Shown here piece by piece: positions 23,674 through 36,222 of a stretch of DNA of 64,000 nt. The number at the start of each line of letters is the position of its first letter. The stretch's first letter is position 1. The position numbers and the translations under genes are program-made. The notes below the pieces were generated by a model. It did no database searches. It saw only the letters and a program-made list of their open reading frames with translations, and was not told the origin of the DNA. Origin of the DNA: Brevundimonas subvibrioides ATCC 15264 (GTDB lineage Bacteria > Pseudomonadota > Alphaproteobacteria > Caulobacterales > Caulobacteraceae); the NCBI RefSeq assembly GCF_000144605.1, contig NC_014375.1, positions 2,757,501-2,821,500 on the forward strand, given 5' to 3'.

Positions 23674-24204
23674 CTAGAAGCGGCGCACGTAGCTGACGCC
23701 GTAGGTGTCGATCTTGCCACCGTTATCGTCGGTAAAGTCGCGGCGCGTGATGTCGCCACGGATGCCGTTCACGCCGTCGAAGAAGTAGTTGGCGCCGACG
23801 CCGTAGTTGACGCTCTCGCCGTCTTCGCTGGCTTCGAAGCCGGCGATGTCCGCCTTGATCCGGGTCGTGCCGTAGCCGATGCGGCCGAACAGTTCGAGGT
23901 TCGGATTGATCGGCAGGTAGCCGACGGCATAGCCGGCCGCGTCGTAGTCCTGCTCGATCGAGCCGGTGACGCCGGCGACAGTGATGTCATCGTCGCGGAC
24001 GCCGATCGAGGCTTCGCCTTCGAGGCCGAAGTTCGGATGCAGGCGCGCGTCGAGACGGCCCGTGATGGCCCCCAGGTCGGCGTTGTCGCCGTCGAGGTGC
24101 GTGTAGCCGACCGAGCCGGACCAGGCCGGGGTCTGGATGCTCTGCGCCGCGGCAGGCACAGCGAACAAGGTCAAAGCGGCGGTCGCGAGAAGAATGTTAC
24201 GCAT
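23674..24204 (-). CDS. Outer-membrane beta-barrel protein (paralogue 2)
   Basis: A 176-residue barrel, paralogue of the gene at 22849-23376. Signal peptide 1-21 ends VPAAAQS. The strand words match its neighbour in order: GSVGYTHLDGDNADLGAITGRLD, FGLEGEASIGVRDDD, DYDAAGYAVGYLPI, ELFGRIGYGTTRI, VNYGVGANYFFDG, IRGDITRRDF, TYGVSYVRRF. The external loops differ from paralogue 1 and hold more Asp, so the surface faces have diverged. GGAG lies 11 bases before ATG 24204 and a short AGGGAC/GTCCCT hairpin is in the 5' region at 24226-24242. Separate promoters are likely, as 297 bp lie between the two. Confidence 0.82.
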   Translation of the reverse strand: MRNILLATAALTLFAVPAAAQSIQTPAWSGSVGYTHLDGDNADLGAITGRLDARLHPNFGLEGEASIGVRDDDITVAGVTGSIEQDYDAAGYAVGYLPINPNLELFGRIGYGTTRIKADIAGFEASEDGESVNYGVGANYFFDGVNGIRGDITRRDFTDDNGGKIDTYGVSYVRRF

Positions 24205-24362
24205 TGTTTCTTATACTCCTAGATGAGGGACCAATCGTCCCTGCCCCATCCAGCGAGTGCACAAGTAGGTAGTCCGGCGGGCCGTTCCATGGCCAAATCG
24301 TTACAGAACCGAAACTGTGGGAGACGAAGCACAGACGGCGTTATACTTGCCGCGCTGCTGCC

Positions 24363-25256
24363 TCATTTCATGACGGCCAGAATGTTTGCCGCCATGAGGT
24401 TCAGAGGTGTGGCAATTCCGTGGGTGGCGCCGAGCCGGGCGATGACACCGTTGCGGGCGTCCCATTCCATCGGCCGACCCGCCAGCCGGTCGGCCAGCAG
24501 CGAGTTGATCGAATCCGGCGGCGAGGTCTCCGCCCGCTCGACGACCCAGTCCGGCAGATGATCGCCGAGGTCGGCCCCGACGGCGCGGCCGACGCGGACG
24601 CATTCCTCGACCATGCCGCGCATCAGGTCGGCGATGCCCGCCTCGCGCACGACGCCGCCCGGCCGGCCGGTCAGGGCGTTGACGGCTCCGGCGCAGTTCA
24701 GGGCCAGCTTGGTCCAGGCCACGGTGGTGAAATCGTCAGTGGTCGAGGCCGCGATGGGGCTTTCGGCGAACAGGGTCACGAACGCGTCGCCCGCCGGGCC
24801 GGCCGGGACGACGACCGTGCCTTCCCGGCGGTGGTGGATCCGGCCCGGCGCGGTCCGCTCGGCGGGGATGTCGACGACCACGGGGACGATCCGCCCGGCC
24901 GCGACGAAAGGGACAAACCGCTCCACATGCTCGACCCCGTTCTGCAGCACCGCCACGCGGGTCTTGGGGCCGACCAGAGGGGCGAGCCAGGCGGAGGCCG
25001 CGGCGACGTCATAGGCCTTGGTGGCGACCAGGACCCAGTCGACGGGCGCGGTGATGTCCGACGGGGCCGTGATCACGCGCGGATGAGCCTCGATCCGGCG
25101 GCCGTCGGGAGCCTCGACCACGAGCCGGTCCAGCGGGGTGCGCGCGCACAGGGTGAGCGATGCGACCCGCGCGCTGCGCGACAGCCAGGCCGCGACCGTG
25201 CCGCCGATGGCGCCGGGGCCGACAACGGCGATGGAAAGCCCTGGGGGTGAGGTCAT
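24363..25256 (-). CDS. 2-dehydropantoate 2-reductase (ketopantoate reductase) family protein
   Basis: A 297-residue Rossmann-fold enzyme. The NADPH motif VVGPGAIGG is near residue 10, the catalytic Lys is expected in VWTKLALNCAGAVNALTG, written AWTKLALNCAGAVNAL here, and the C-terminal helical domain holds SINSLLADRLAGRPMEWDARNG (as separate motifs SSL and EWDARNG). PanE makes pantoate for coenzyme A. Other family members act on different 2-oxo acids, so panE is likely but not certain. The start at 25256 is ATG; a GTG three codons earlier (25265) is possible. panD, another step of the pathway, is also in the window but far away. Confidence 0.85.
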   Translation of the reverse strand: MTSPPGLSIAVVGPGAIGGTVAAWLSRSARVASLTLCARTPLDRLVVEAPDGRRIEAHPRVITAPSDITAPVDWVLVATKAYDVAAASAWLAPLVGPKTRVAVLQNGVEHVERFVPFVAAGRIVPVVVDIPAERTAPGRIHHRREGTVVVPAGPAGDAFVTLFAESPIAASTTDDFTTVAWTKLALNCAGAVNALTGRPGGVVREAGIADLMRGMVEECVRVGRAVGADLGDHLPDWVVERAETSPPDSINSLLADRLAGRPMEWDARNGVIARLGATHGIATPLNLMAANILAVMK

Positions 25257-25378
25257 GGGGCGCACTTAGGGTCCGTGACGTCGGGCCGCAATGATCCGGG
25301 CGAGCCGCCGGTTGGTCGCGGAGCGGGCGGCGGTCTAAGCTCTGCCGTGCCGCAGGGGGCGGCCGGGGGAGAATCGCC

Positions 25379-25948
25379 ATGAAGTTCCAGTTCGCCGTGT
25401 CCGTCGCCGTCGCTGTTCTGGCGCTGCAGGCCTGTAGCGCGCCCGCCGACCCGGTGGCTGCGGAAGCGCCGGTGCCCGCCGGGATGCCCGCAGAAGCGCC
25501 TGCGCCCGCACAGGTCCAGGCGGCGTCGATCGTCCTGGACGCCGTCGGTCTGACGGTGGACGGGGCGACGGTGGCCATCGGCGCCTCGAAGGTCGCGACC
25601 GTGGCCGCCGTGACCGCCGCGATCGGCGGCCCGCCGGCCGTCACCGACGCCTTCGAGGAATGCGGCGCGGGTCCGATGGACCACGTGTCCTGGGACAATG
25701 GCCTGCACCTGCTGTTCCAGCAGGACGCCTTCGCGGGCTGGCAGACCACGGCCCCCGACCTGTCGACAGCCGGGGGAATCCACGTGGGGTCGACCCTGGC
25801 CGCGCTGCAGGCCGCCTATCCGGGCGTCGCGATCGAGCAGGACACGATCGGCTGGTACTTCACCGCCGGCGGCATCGACGGCTATCTCGACGAGGCCAAG
25901 GCCGTCATCCAGCGCCTGAACGTCGGCGTCACCTGCGACGCGACCTGA
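25379..25948 (+). CDS. Lipoprotein of unknown function
   Basis: A 189-residue lipoprotein. The lipobox LALQAC places the lipidated Cys at residue 19. A linker of repeating Ala-Pro (residues 25-45) leads to a folded domain (about 48-189) with VLDAVGLTVDGATVAIG, CGAGPMDHVSW, LHLLFQQDAFAGW, GIHVGSTLAALQAAYP and two Cys (94 and 186) that could pair. The strand-rich pattern is like the small BLIP-like or pilus-lipoprotein folds, but I recognise no family. GGGGGAGA lies seven bases upstream of ATG. It is convergent with ppdK, only 12 bp apart. Confidence 0.62.
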   Translation: MKFQFAVSVAVAVLALQACSAPADPVAAEAPVPAGMPAEAPAPAQVQAASIVLDAVGLTVDGATVAIGASKVATVAAVTAAIGGPPAVTDAFEECGAGPMDHVSWDNGLHLLFQQDAFAGWQTTAPDLSTAGGIHVGSTLAALQAAYPGVAIEQDTIGWYFTAGGIDGYLDEAKAVIQRLNVGVTCDAT

Positions 25949-25960
25949 TCCCGGAGGGGT

Positions 25961-28651
<2,691 letters not shown>

Positions 28652-28770
28652 CGGTATCCCCTGAGGTGGTGTCGTGATCGGCGGGTTGATCCCGCTCGCA
28701 TGCCAACCTGACTACATTGCTGCGCGCGCGAAGGCGAGGCCGGGTTGTAACAAAGGGTGATGGCTTGTTT

Positions 28771-28806
28771 CGACCCCGGCGTCCCCGCATCAGGGACGCC
28801 GGGTCG
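28771..28806 (-). terminator. Strong hairpin just after the katE stop
   Basis: Arms CGACCCCGGCGTCCC and GGGACGCCGGGTCG pair over 14 bases with one bulge, 4 bp past the katE stop codon. No T-run follows on the minus strand, so it may protect the mRNA end or act with Rho rather than terminate alone. Confidence 0.45.
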
Positions 28807-28810
28807 ATGG

Positions 28811-30889
28811 TCAGGCCAGCATGCGGACCTTGGGCTCGCGATCCCACTGGCGCATGGCGGCCGGGGCCAGCCAGCCGTCGGCACCGTTCGCCAGATCCAC
28901 CACGCCGTCGTCCGGTTCGACATTGGCCTTGTCCAGCAAGGCCTGCGCCTCTGCCGTGTAGCCGATGGCCTTCAGGTGGCCGAAGGCGTGGGCGACGAAG
29001 TCGATCGCGGCCCCCTCCTTCGTCAGCTCGGCGCAACCGGCTTCCGACAGGACCAGGGCCACGGCGTCGAACACCACCGACGGCGTGCCGGCCAGCTGGC
29101 CGTCGGCCTTCAGCTTCTTGCCGCCCTTGAGGGTGACCCCGCCGATCTTCGGAGCGACGATCTTGACCGTCGCGCCCGCGTCCTCGGCCGCGGCCTTGAC
29201 CGCGTCGACGATCGCGCCGTCGGCCCCGTCGCTGACCAGGATGCCGACCGCGCGCCCCTTCAGCGTGTCGGGGTACTTGCCGACCGTGCGCAGGGCGGGC
29301 GAGGCGTCCATGTCATAAGGCTCGCTGGCGGCCGGATTGGCGGCGGGCAGCTTGATGTTCAGGCCGTCGGCGACGCGCTGGGCCAGACCGGCATCGACGT
29401 TCTGGAGATTGCCCAGAACGCGGTCGCGGACGTGGTCCATCGTCACCTTGGACAGTTCGAACACCAGGGCGCTGGCCAGGTGGGCCTGTTCCGGTTCGGT
29501 CTGGCTGAGGAAGAACAGCCGCGCCTGCGAATAGTGATCGGCGAAGGTCTCGGCCCGGATCCGGACCTTGGTGCCCTCGACGGGTTGTTCGAACGAGCGG
29601 AAGCCGCCCTTGGGGTCCTCGCGCGGACCGCCGTCCTCGCCGGCCTGGGACAGGCTGTTGGGCTCATAGTTGGCGCGGCCCTTGGGCACCTGCATCTGCA
29701 TCTGGCCGTCGCGCTGCATGTTCTGGAACGGGCAGCCCCTGGCCTGGTTGATCGGCAGCTGGTGGAAGTTGACCGTGCCCAGGCGCGACAGCTGGGTGTC
29801 CTGGTAGGAGAACAGCCGGCCCTGCAGCAGGGGGTCTTCCGAGAAGTCGATGCCGGGCGGGATGTTGGTCGGCAGGAAGGCGACCTGTTCGGTCTCGGCG
29901 AAGAAATTGTCCGGGTTCCGGTTCAACGTCATCTTGCCGATGACCCGCAGCGGATGCAGCTCCTCGGGGATCAGCTTGGTCGAATCCAGCACGTCGAAAG
30001 GCAGGGAGTCGGCCTGTTCCTGCGTCAGCAGCTGGACCGCCAGATCCCACTCCGGGAAGTCGCCCGCGTCGATGGCCTCGAACAGGTCGCGGCGGTGGAA
30101 ATCCGGATCGGCGCCCGCGATTTTGACCGCCTCGTCCCAGCAGGTCGACTGGGTGCCCAGACGCGGCCGCCAGTGGAACTTGACCAGGGTCGCCTCGCCC
30201 GCCGCATTGACCAGCCGGAAGGTGTGGACGCCGAAGCCCTCGATCATGCGCAGGGAGCGCGGAATGGTGCGGTCCGACATGGCCCACATGATCATGTGGG
30301 TGCTCTCGGGCATCAGGCCGATGAAGTCCCAGAAGGTATCATGGGCCGATGCCGCCTGCGGATAGCCGCGGTCGGCCTCCATCTTCACGGCGTGGATCAG
30401 GTCCGGGAACTTGATCGCGTCCTGGATGAAGAAGACCGGGATGTTGTTGCCGACCAGGTCCCAGTTGCCCTCGGTGGTGTACATCTTGACCGCGAAGCCG
30501 CGCACGTCGCGGGGCGTGTCGACCGAGCCCGCGCCGCCGGCAACGGTTGAGAAGCGGGTGAACAGCTCGGTCTGCTTGCCGACCTCGGTCAGGATCTTGG
30601 CCGTGGTGTAGTCGGCGAGGCTCTCGGTCAGTTCGAACACACCGTGGGCGGCCGAGCCACGGGCGTGGACGATCCGCTCGGGGATCCGTTCATGGTCGAA
30701 ATGCTGGATTTTCTCGCGCAGGACGAAGTCTTCCAGCAGGTGCGGGCCGCGCGGCCCGGCCGACAGGGTGTTCTGGTTGTCGCTGACGGGGACGCCGTGG
30801 TTGGTGGTCAGCCGGGTTTCCGGCGTCGAGGCGGTCTGATGGGTCTCCCCGGCATTGCCGGGGGTCGTGGAGATCTTGGTATTGGGCAT
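28811..30889 (-). CDS. katE: Large-subunit (clade 2) catalase, KatE/HPII type
   Basis: A 692-residue haem catalase. The catalytic His75 is in RIVHARGSAAHG, the Asn in VGNNIPVFFIQDA, and the haem-ligand Tyr in RLFSYQDTQLSRLG. The N-terminal extension and the C-terminal flavodoxin/DJ-1-like domain (about 540-692, GRAVGILVSDGADGAIVDAV as start, given in part) mark clade 2. It breaks down hydrogen peroxide in the cytoplasm, usually under stationary-phase control. The enzyme looks intact. Confidence 0.95.
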   Translation of the reverse strand: MPNTKISTTPGNAGETHQTASTPETRLTTNHGVPVSDNQNTLSAGPRGPHLLEDFVLREKIQHFDHERIPERIVHARGSAAHGVFELTESLADYTTAKILTEVGKQTELFTRFSTVAGGAGSVDTPRDVRGFAVKMYTTEGNWDLVGNNIPVFFIQDAIKFPDLIHAVKMEADRGYPQAASAHDTFWDFIGLMPESTHMIMWAMSDRTIPRSLRMIEGFGVHTFRLVNAAGEATLVKFHWRPRLGTQSTCWDEAVKIAGADPDFHRRDLFEAIDAGDFPEWDLAVQLLTQEQADSLPFDVLDSTKLIPEELHPLRVIGKMTLNRNPDNFFAETEQVAFLPTNIPPGIDFSEDPLLQGRLFSYQDTQLSRLGTVNFHQLPINQARGCPFQNMQRDGQMQMQVPKGRANYEPNSLSQAGEDGGPREDPKGGFRSFEQPVEGTKVRIRAETFADHYSQARLFFLSQTEPEQAHLASALVFELSKVTMDHVRDRVLGNLQNVDAGLAQRVADGLNIKLPAANPAASEPYDMDASPALRTVGKYPDTLKGRAVGILVSDGADGAIVDAVKAAAEDAGATVKIVAPKIGGVTLKGGKKLKADGQLAGTPSVVFDAVALVLSEAGCAELTKEGAAIDFVAHAFGHLKAIGYTAEAQALLDKANVEPDDGVVDLANGADGWLAPAAMRQWDREPKVRMLA

Positions 30890-30993
30890 GGGAGCGTCCT
30901 GACGGGTGAGGTGCCGTCGGAACGCGCGGATATCCCCCCGGTCTCAGCTTGGCCGTTCAAATGCCCGCTGTGTCTGGTGGAGGACTTAGGCCC

Positions 30994-33183
30994 CTACCCC
31001 GCCACCTGCCCGAAGTCGGCGACGCGGCCCATCACATCCCGCACCTGTCCCAGCAGCTTCAGGCGGTTGTCGCGCTCGGCGGGGACGTCGGAGTTGACCA
31101 TCACGTCGGTGAAGAAGGCGTCGACGGGCGCGCGCAGGCGCGACAGGGCCGTCATGGCGGCGGCGAAGTCCTCGGTCTCCAGCGCGGTGTCGACGGCGGT
31201 GCGGGCGACGTCGGTGGCGAAGGCCAGCGTCGTCTCCGCCTCGGGTTGGTTGGCCAGGCCGGTGGCGACCATGCCGGTCGGCACCTCGCCCTTCTTGGCC
31301 TCGGCCTTCAGGATGTTGGAGGCGCGCTTGTAGCCGGCCAGCAGATTGGCCCCGTCGTCGGTGGCGAGGAAGGCGTCGAGCGCCTCCACCCGGCGCACGA
31401 TGCGCACGAGGTCGTCGTCGCCCAGGGCGAAGACGGCGTCGACGAGGTCGTGGCGCTTGCCCTGATCGCGCAGGAGGACCTTCAGGCGGTCGGCGAAGAA
31501 GGCGAGGAGCGCGTCAACGTTTGCGACATCATCCTCAACGGTGTGACCGACGGGGTCGCGGCCTTGAACGTCAGCTGCGCGCAATTGTACAAGTTCAGCC
31601 GTTTGCGCGGTTGTGAGTTCGCCGTCTTCTTCGGCAATCTCGAGATCAGCAAGACGCGCGATCGGCCGACCCCAAGCCTTCGTCGAGAGTTCGGCAAACG
31701 CCGATCCGAAGACAGGCATAAGAGCGACGCGCTGACCGTTGTCGAGGATCAACCGGATCACCCCAAGCGCTGCTCGCCTAAGTGCGAACGGGTCCTTCGA
31801 CCCGGTGGGCTTTTCATCGATGGCGAAGAAGCCGACGAGGGTGTCGAGCTTGTCAGCCAGGGCGACGGCGACCGTCAGGGGCGCGGTCGGGACCGAGTCG
31901 GCCGGGCCCTGAGGCTTGTAGTGATCGCGGACGGCGTCGGCGATGGCGTCGCCGTGGTCGGCGCGGGCGTAGTAGCCGCCCATGATCCCCTGCAGTTCCG
32001 GGAACTCCCCGACCATGGCGGAGGCCAGATCGGCCTTCGACAGACGGGCGGCGGTTTCGGCCTGATCCGGGTCGGCCCCGACCAGCGGGGCGATCTCGCG
32101 GGCGAGGGCGGCGATGCGGTCGACGCGTCCGGCCAGGGTGCCCAGTTTGGCGTGGAAGGTGACGCCCTTCAGCTTCTCGTTCCAGGCGTCGAAGCCGGTC
32201 TTCCTGTCCTCGTCCCAGAAGAAGCGGGCGTCGTTCAGGCGGGCGGACAGGACTCTGGAGTTGCCGGCGGCCAGGGCCACGCCGCCGTCGGAAGCCTCGA
32301 CATTGGCGACGACGATGAAGTTGGGTGCCAGTTTGCCCGTGGCGGGGTCGCGGACGGCGAAATACTTCTGGTGGACCTTCATCGACAGGCGGACCACCTC
32401 GGGCGGCAGGGCGAGGAACTGGGGGTCCATGTCGCCCAGGATCGGCGTCGGCCATTCGGCGAGGCCGGCGACCTCGTCCAGCAGGCCGTCGTCGTCGACC
32501 AGCTCCAGCCCCCGCGCGTGGCAGGCGGCGCGGGCGGCCTCGAGGATCTTCAGCTTGCGATCGGCGGCGTCCAGCAGGACGAAGTGCTGGTCCAGCTTGG
32601 CGCGATAGTCGGCGAAGTCCTTCACCGCGAACGGTTGGCCCGCCCCCATGAAGCGGTGGCCCTCGGTCACGTCGCCGCTCTGGATGCCGTCGATCGCGAA
32701 CGGCACGACGGCCTCGTCGAACAGGGCGACGATCCGCTTCAGCGGGCGTACCCAGCGCAGGGTGCCGGAGCCCCAGCGCATCGACTTGGGCCAGGGGAAG
32801 GCGCGGACGATCTGATCGAGGGTCTCGGCGATCACGGTGGTCGTCGGACGACCCGCCTCCTCGATCACGGCGAACAGGACGCCGTCGCGCTCCGTCAGCT
32901 GGTCCCGCGTCAGGCCGGTCTTGCGCAGGAAGCCCTCCAGCGCCTGTTCCGGCGCATTGGCGCGGGGACCCTTCAGCTCTTCCGAGCGATCCGGCGTGGC
33001 GGCGGGCAGGCCGTCGATCACCAGCGTCAGCCGACGCGGGCCGGCCCAGGTGGTCAGGGCGTCCCAGCTCAGGCCGGCGGCCTTCAGCCGTTCGGTCGCC
33101 ATGCGTTCGAGGTCGCGCGCGGCCCCGCCCTGCATGCGGGCGGGAATCTCTTCGGAGAACAGTTCGATCAGGAGCTGGGGCAT
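30994..33183 (-). CDS. glyS: Glycyl-tRNA synthetase beta subunit
   Basis: A 729-residue subunit of the bacterial alpha2-beta2 glycyl-tRNA synthetase. It opens with [18 protein letters not shown], the family signature, and contains the central HD-like region and the C-terminal anticodon-binding (DALR-type) helices around VDAFFTDVMVNSD. It works with GlyQ to charge tRNA-Gly. Its ATG overlaps the glyQ stop by one base (TGATG), so the subunits are made in step. Length is a little over E. coli GlyS (689), within the alphaproteobacterial range. Confidence 0.96.
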   Translation of the reverse strand: MPQLLIELFSEEIPARMQGGAARDLERMATERLKAAGLSWDALTTWAGPRRLTLVIDGLPAATPDRSEELKGPRANAPEQALEGFLRKTGLTRDQLTERDGVLFAVIEEAGRPTTTVIAETLDQIVRAFPWPKSMRWGSGTLRWVRPLKRIVALFDEAVVPFAIDGIQSGDVTEGHRFMGAGQPFAVKDFADYRAKLDQHFVLLDAADRKLKILEAARAACHARGLELVDDDGLLDEVAGLAEWPTPILGDMDPQFLALPPEVVRLSMKVHQKYFAVRDPATGKLAPNFIVVANVEASDGGVALAAGNSRVLSARLNDARFFWDEDRKTGFDAWNEKLKGVTFHAKLGTLAGRVDRIAALAREIAPLVGADPDQAETAARLSKADLASAMVGEFPELQGIMGGYYARADHGDAIADAVRDHYKPQGPADSVPTAPLTVAVALADKLDTLVGFFAIDEKPTGSKDPFALRRAALGVIRLILDNGQRVALMPVFGSAFAELSTKAWGRPIARLADLEIAEEDGELTTAQTAELVQLRAADVQGRDPVGHTVEDDVANVDALLAFFADRLKVLLRDQGKRHDLVDAVFALGDDDLVRIVRRVEALDAFLATDDGANLLAGYKRASNILKAEAKKGEVPTGMVATGLANQPEAETTLAFATDVARTAVDTALETEDFAAAMTALSRLRAPVDAFFTDVMVNSDVPAERDNRLKLLGQVRDVMGRVADFGQVAG

Positions 33184-34067
33184 CAGGCGGTTTTCCGCTC
33201 TTGTTCGACATAGGCGAGGGCGCAGGCTTTGCAGAGATCGCGGATGCGGCCGATGTAGCTCTGACGTTCGGCCACCGCGATGGCCCCGCGGGCGTCCATC
33301 AGGTTGAACAGGTGCGAGGCCTTCAAGACCTGGTCATAGGCCGGCAGGACCAGCGGCTGGCCCTGCGGTCCGGTCATGGCCAGCAGGCGCGACGACTCGG
33401 CCTCCATGTCCTCGAACCGGCGCTTCAGGCCCTCGACGTCATAGCCGTGGAAATTGGCTTCCGACTGCTGGCGCTCGTTCTCGAGGAAGACCTCGCCATA
33501 GGTCGTGCCGTCCTTCGTGAACTTGAGGTCGTAAACGTTGTCGACGCCCTGGACATACATGGCCAGACGCTCCAGCCCGTAGGTCAGCTCGCCCGAGACG
33601 ACGTCGACCTCGAGACCGCCGACGCCCTGGAAATAGGTGAACTGGGTCACCTCCATGCCGTCGCACCAGACCTCCCAGCCCAGGCCCCAGGCCCCGACGG
33701 TGGGGTTCTCCCAGTCGTCCTCGACGAAGCGGATGTCGTGCAGGGCCGGGTCGATGCCGATGGCCCGCAGCGAGCCCAGATAGAGCTCCTGCAGGTTGTC
33801 CGGGTTCGGCTTCAGGATGACCTGGAACTGGTAGTAGTGCTGGAGGCGGTTGGGGTTCTCGCCATAGCGGCCGTCGCCGGGGCGGCGGCTGGGCTGGACG
33901 TAGGCGGCCTTCCACGGCTTGGGGCCCAGCGCGCGCAGCACCGTCGCCGGATGCAGAGTCCCCGCCCCCACCTCGATGTCATAGGGCTGCAGGATCGCGC
34001 AGCCCTGATCGCCCCAGTAGCGCTGGAGCGTGAGGATTAGATCCTGGAAGGCGAGCGGTTCGGTCAC
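33183..34067 (-). CDS. glyQ: Glycyl-tRNA synthetase alpha subunit
   Basis: A 294-residue class II synthetase catalytic subunit. It begins [19 protein letters not shown], then motif-rich [19 protein letters not shown] and [19 protein letters not shown]. It binds glycine and ATP and needs GlyS for tRNA charging. The GTG at 34067 is chosen as start because the family begins at this point; the frame is open further upstream (34118) but that part has no similarity to GlyQ. Confidence 0.96.
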   Translation of the reverse strand: MTEPLAFQDLILTLQRYWGDQGCAILQPYDIEVGAGTLHPATVLRALGPKPWKAAYVQPSRRPGDGRYGENPNRLQHYYQFQVILKPNPDNLQELYLGSLRAIGIDPALHDIRFVEDDWENPTVGAWGLGWEVWCDGMEVTQFTYFQGVGGLEVDVVSGELTYGLERLAMYVQGVDNVYDLKFTKDGTTYGEVFLENERQQSEANFHGYDVEGLKRRFEDMEAESSRLLAMTGPQGQPLVLPAYDQVLKASHLFNLMDARGAIAVAERQSYIGRIRDLCKACALAYVEQERKTA

Positions 34068-34146
34068 GGCACGTCTTTGGGCAAAGAGAAAGGCGGCGGA
34101 CCCTAGGGCCCGCCGCATTCCAACTCAACTCACTGCTTGGGTGAGA

Positions 34147-35130
34147 TTACGACTGCGGCTTAGGAGCCATGTCGTCGGTCTGGCCGTCGGTCGAGTTCGG
34201 GACCGGGGGCGAGGCCGTGGTGGTCGTGCTCTCGGCCGGCTGGCCGTTCGGAGCGCGCACGGCCTCCGGCGTCGGACTGGCGCTGGTGGTCGTGGCCGGC
34301 GGCGTCGTGGTCGTGTTGGTCGAACCCGCCGGAGCCATGGTGCTGTCGGCCGGCGGCGGCGAGGTCTCGCCGTCCGTGGTGGCCGAGTCGTTGTCCATGT
34401 CGTCGCCGGTCATGGATTCGTCGGTCGGCGGTGCGACGGCGTCCGTCGCCTCGTCGGCGGGCGGAGCGGCCGTGGTGGCGTCCTCGGCGGGAGCCGCGGT
34501 CTCCTCTTCCGCGTCACCGGCGGCGACCTGGCTGGCACCGGGGTTCAGGACGCGGTCGATGGCGAAGATCGCGCCGTTGGAGGCGTCGATGTCAGCCGTC
34601 GTGACGGTGGCCTCGTCGACCTTGATGGCCGAACCGGTGCCGTCCAGCTGGACCTGGGTGCGGGCCGCGGTCTCGACGCCACCCTTGGTGCCCTCGATCT
34701 GGCTTGAGTTCACGTCGGCAACGACCACGTGATACAGCAGCAGCTGGCGCAGCTCATTGACGTTGGCCGGATCCATCAGGCGCGTGCGCTCCGCCTCGGG
34801 CAAGGCCGCGAAGGCGGCGTCGGTCGGGGCGAAGATCGAGATGGCCGGCTGCGACGTCAGGGTCTCGGTCAGCTGGGCCGCATCGATGGCCGCCAGCAGT
34901 GTCGTGAACTGGCCGTTCGACTTCAGAACGTCGACGATGGTGTTGCCGGCTGCGGGCGTGGCGGCCTGCGGCGGGGTCACGGCCTCATTCGGCACCGGCG
35001 TCGGCGCGGCCGACTGGGCAGGCGGCGTGGCGGGCGTCTGGGCCGGAGCCATGGCGTCCTGGGCGAAAGCGGAGCCGGCACCGAACAGAGCGATGGCGGC
35101 GGTGGCGGTCAGAAGGCGAGTGCGAAGCAT
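34147..35130 (-). CDS. Exported fasciclin (FAS1) domain protein
   Basis: A 327-residue exported protein. Signal peptide 1-23 ends SAFAQ. A single FAS1 domain spans about 62-200, with the H1 motif FTTLLAAIDAAQLTETL, ISIFAPTDAAFAALP, LLLYHVVVADVNSSQI and the ending NGAIFAIDRVLNP. After it comes a 125-residue tail of Ala, Pro, Thr, Ser, Asp and Glu, low in complexity and surely disordered. FAS1 domains mediate adhesion. The tail may pass through the periplasm or peptidoglycan. It faces a 206-bp upstream gap before ispE with no other gene visible. Confidence 0.87.
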   Translation of the reverse strand: MLRTRLLTATAAIALFGAGSAFAQDAMAPAQTPATPPAQSAAPTPVPNEAVTPPQAATPAAGNTIVDVLKSNGQFTTLLAAIDAAQLTETLTSQPAISIFAPTDAAFAALPEAERTRLMDPANVNELRQLLLYHVVVADVNSSQIEGTKGGVETAARTQVQLDGTGSAIKVDEATVTTADIDASNGAIFAIDRVLNPGASQVAAGDAEEETAAPAEDATTAAPPADEATDAVAPPTDESMTGDDMDNDSATTDGETSPPPADSTMAPAGSTNTTTTPPATTTSASPTPEAVRAPNGQPAESTTTTASPPVPNSTDGQTDDMAPKPQS

Positions 35131-35336
35131 GTCAGTTTCCTTTTCAATGCTGCACGGACCAGCGGGGAGGAGTTGATCGCGGCCCGTAACTGAGTGTTAC
35201 GAGGCATAAGAAGCCTCAACCTCGGGTACAGGTTCCATGTCGGATCACGCTGATTTGAAACAAGGCGAAGCTTCTGGTCATCTTGTGGCCATTGACAGGC
35301 CGCGGTCGAGATGACGCCGTTACATAGCCTTATTGC

Positions 35337-36221
35337 CTAGCTGACGACCGTGTTGCCGCCCAGAAGCGTCGCCACGGCCCAACTTGAGCCGTTATTACTG
35401 TGAAGGTTCACAGCGGCGGATGCGGCCTGTCCGGCGGTGTCGAACAGGCCAAACACCGTCGCCCCGGATCCCGACATCCGGACGAAGCGCACGTCCGGCT
35501 GGCGGGTCATGGCCTCCAGCGCGGCCGCGATGGCCGGTTCGAGGCGGACGGCGGGGGGTTCCAGATCGTTTCGCGTGGCGCCGAGCCAAGGGATGACCCC
35601 GTCCAGGGTCCAGTCCGGCGGCGGTGCCGGACGCAGTGCATTACCCGAGGGATCGGCGTCGTAGGCGCGATAGACCGCGCCTGTCGGCGACGGACGACCG
35701 GGGTTGTAGAGAACGGCGTGAAGGGACGGCAGGTCCGGGGCTTCGACCAGGACCTCGCCCAACCCTTCCGCCCAGGCGGAGCGGGCGCGCAGGCACATGG
35801 GACCGTCGGCGCCGACGATACGGGACAGATCCTCGAGCGCATCCTCCGACAGGCCGAACCCCAGAGCCTCATCGGCGAGCCGCAGCGCCGCGCCGGCGTC
35901 GGACGATCCGCCCCCCAGCCCGGCCGCGATCGGCAGGCGCTTGTCCAGGGTCACGTGCAGGGGGAGATCCGACAGGCCCCGGTCGGCGGCCAGGGCCCGC
36001 AAGGCCTTCAGGATCAGGTTGTCCCCCTGCCCGTCCAGCGCGCCGGCGAACGGGCCCGTGACCGTCAGCGACAAGCGGTCGGCGGGCTCGACCGTGACGA
36101 GGTCGCCGACATCGGCGAAGGCGACCAGGCTGGACAGGGGGTGATAGCCGTCCGGCCGCACCGCCCCGACGTGCAGGAACAGGTTGACCTTGGCCGGGGC
36201 CAGTCGGGACAGCGTGGCCAG
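35337..36221 (-). CDS. ispE: 4-diphosphocytidyl-2-C-methyl-D-erythritol kinase, start codon in doubt
   Basis: A GHMP kinase of the MEP isoprenoid pathway. The sequence from APAKVNLFLHV through RPDGYHPLSSLV, the ATP loop PIAAGLGGGSSDAGAA and the ending MSGSGATVFGLF is fully typical of IspE. The N-terminal APAKVNLFLHV is essential to the fold, yet in its frame there is no ATG, GTG or TTG before it: the frame is closed by a TGA upstream. The GTG at 36161 lies after this motif. The only codon that could start a whole protein is CTG at 36221, two bases after the preceding TPR gene stop, with a GGGGG run about six bases upstream. That gives 294 residues. I take 36221; a frameshift in the read is an alternative. 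Confidence 0.85.
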   Translation of the reverse strand: MATLSRLAPAKVNLFLHVGAVRPDGYHPLSSLVAFADVGDLVTVEPADRLSLTVTGPFAGALDGQGDNLILKALRALAADRGLSDLPLHVTLDKRLPIAAGLGGGSSDAGAALRLADEALGFGLSEDALEDLSRIVGADGPMCLRARSAWAEGLGEVLVEAPDLPSLHAVLYNPGRPSPTGAVYRAYDADPSGNALRPAPPPDWTLDGVIPWLGATRNDLEPPAVRLEPAIAAALEAMTRQPDVRFVRMSGSGATVFGLFDTAGQAASAAVNLHSNNGSSWAVATLLGGNTVVS

Positions 36222-36222
36222 A

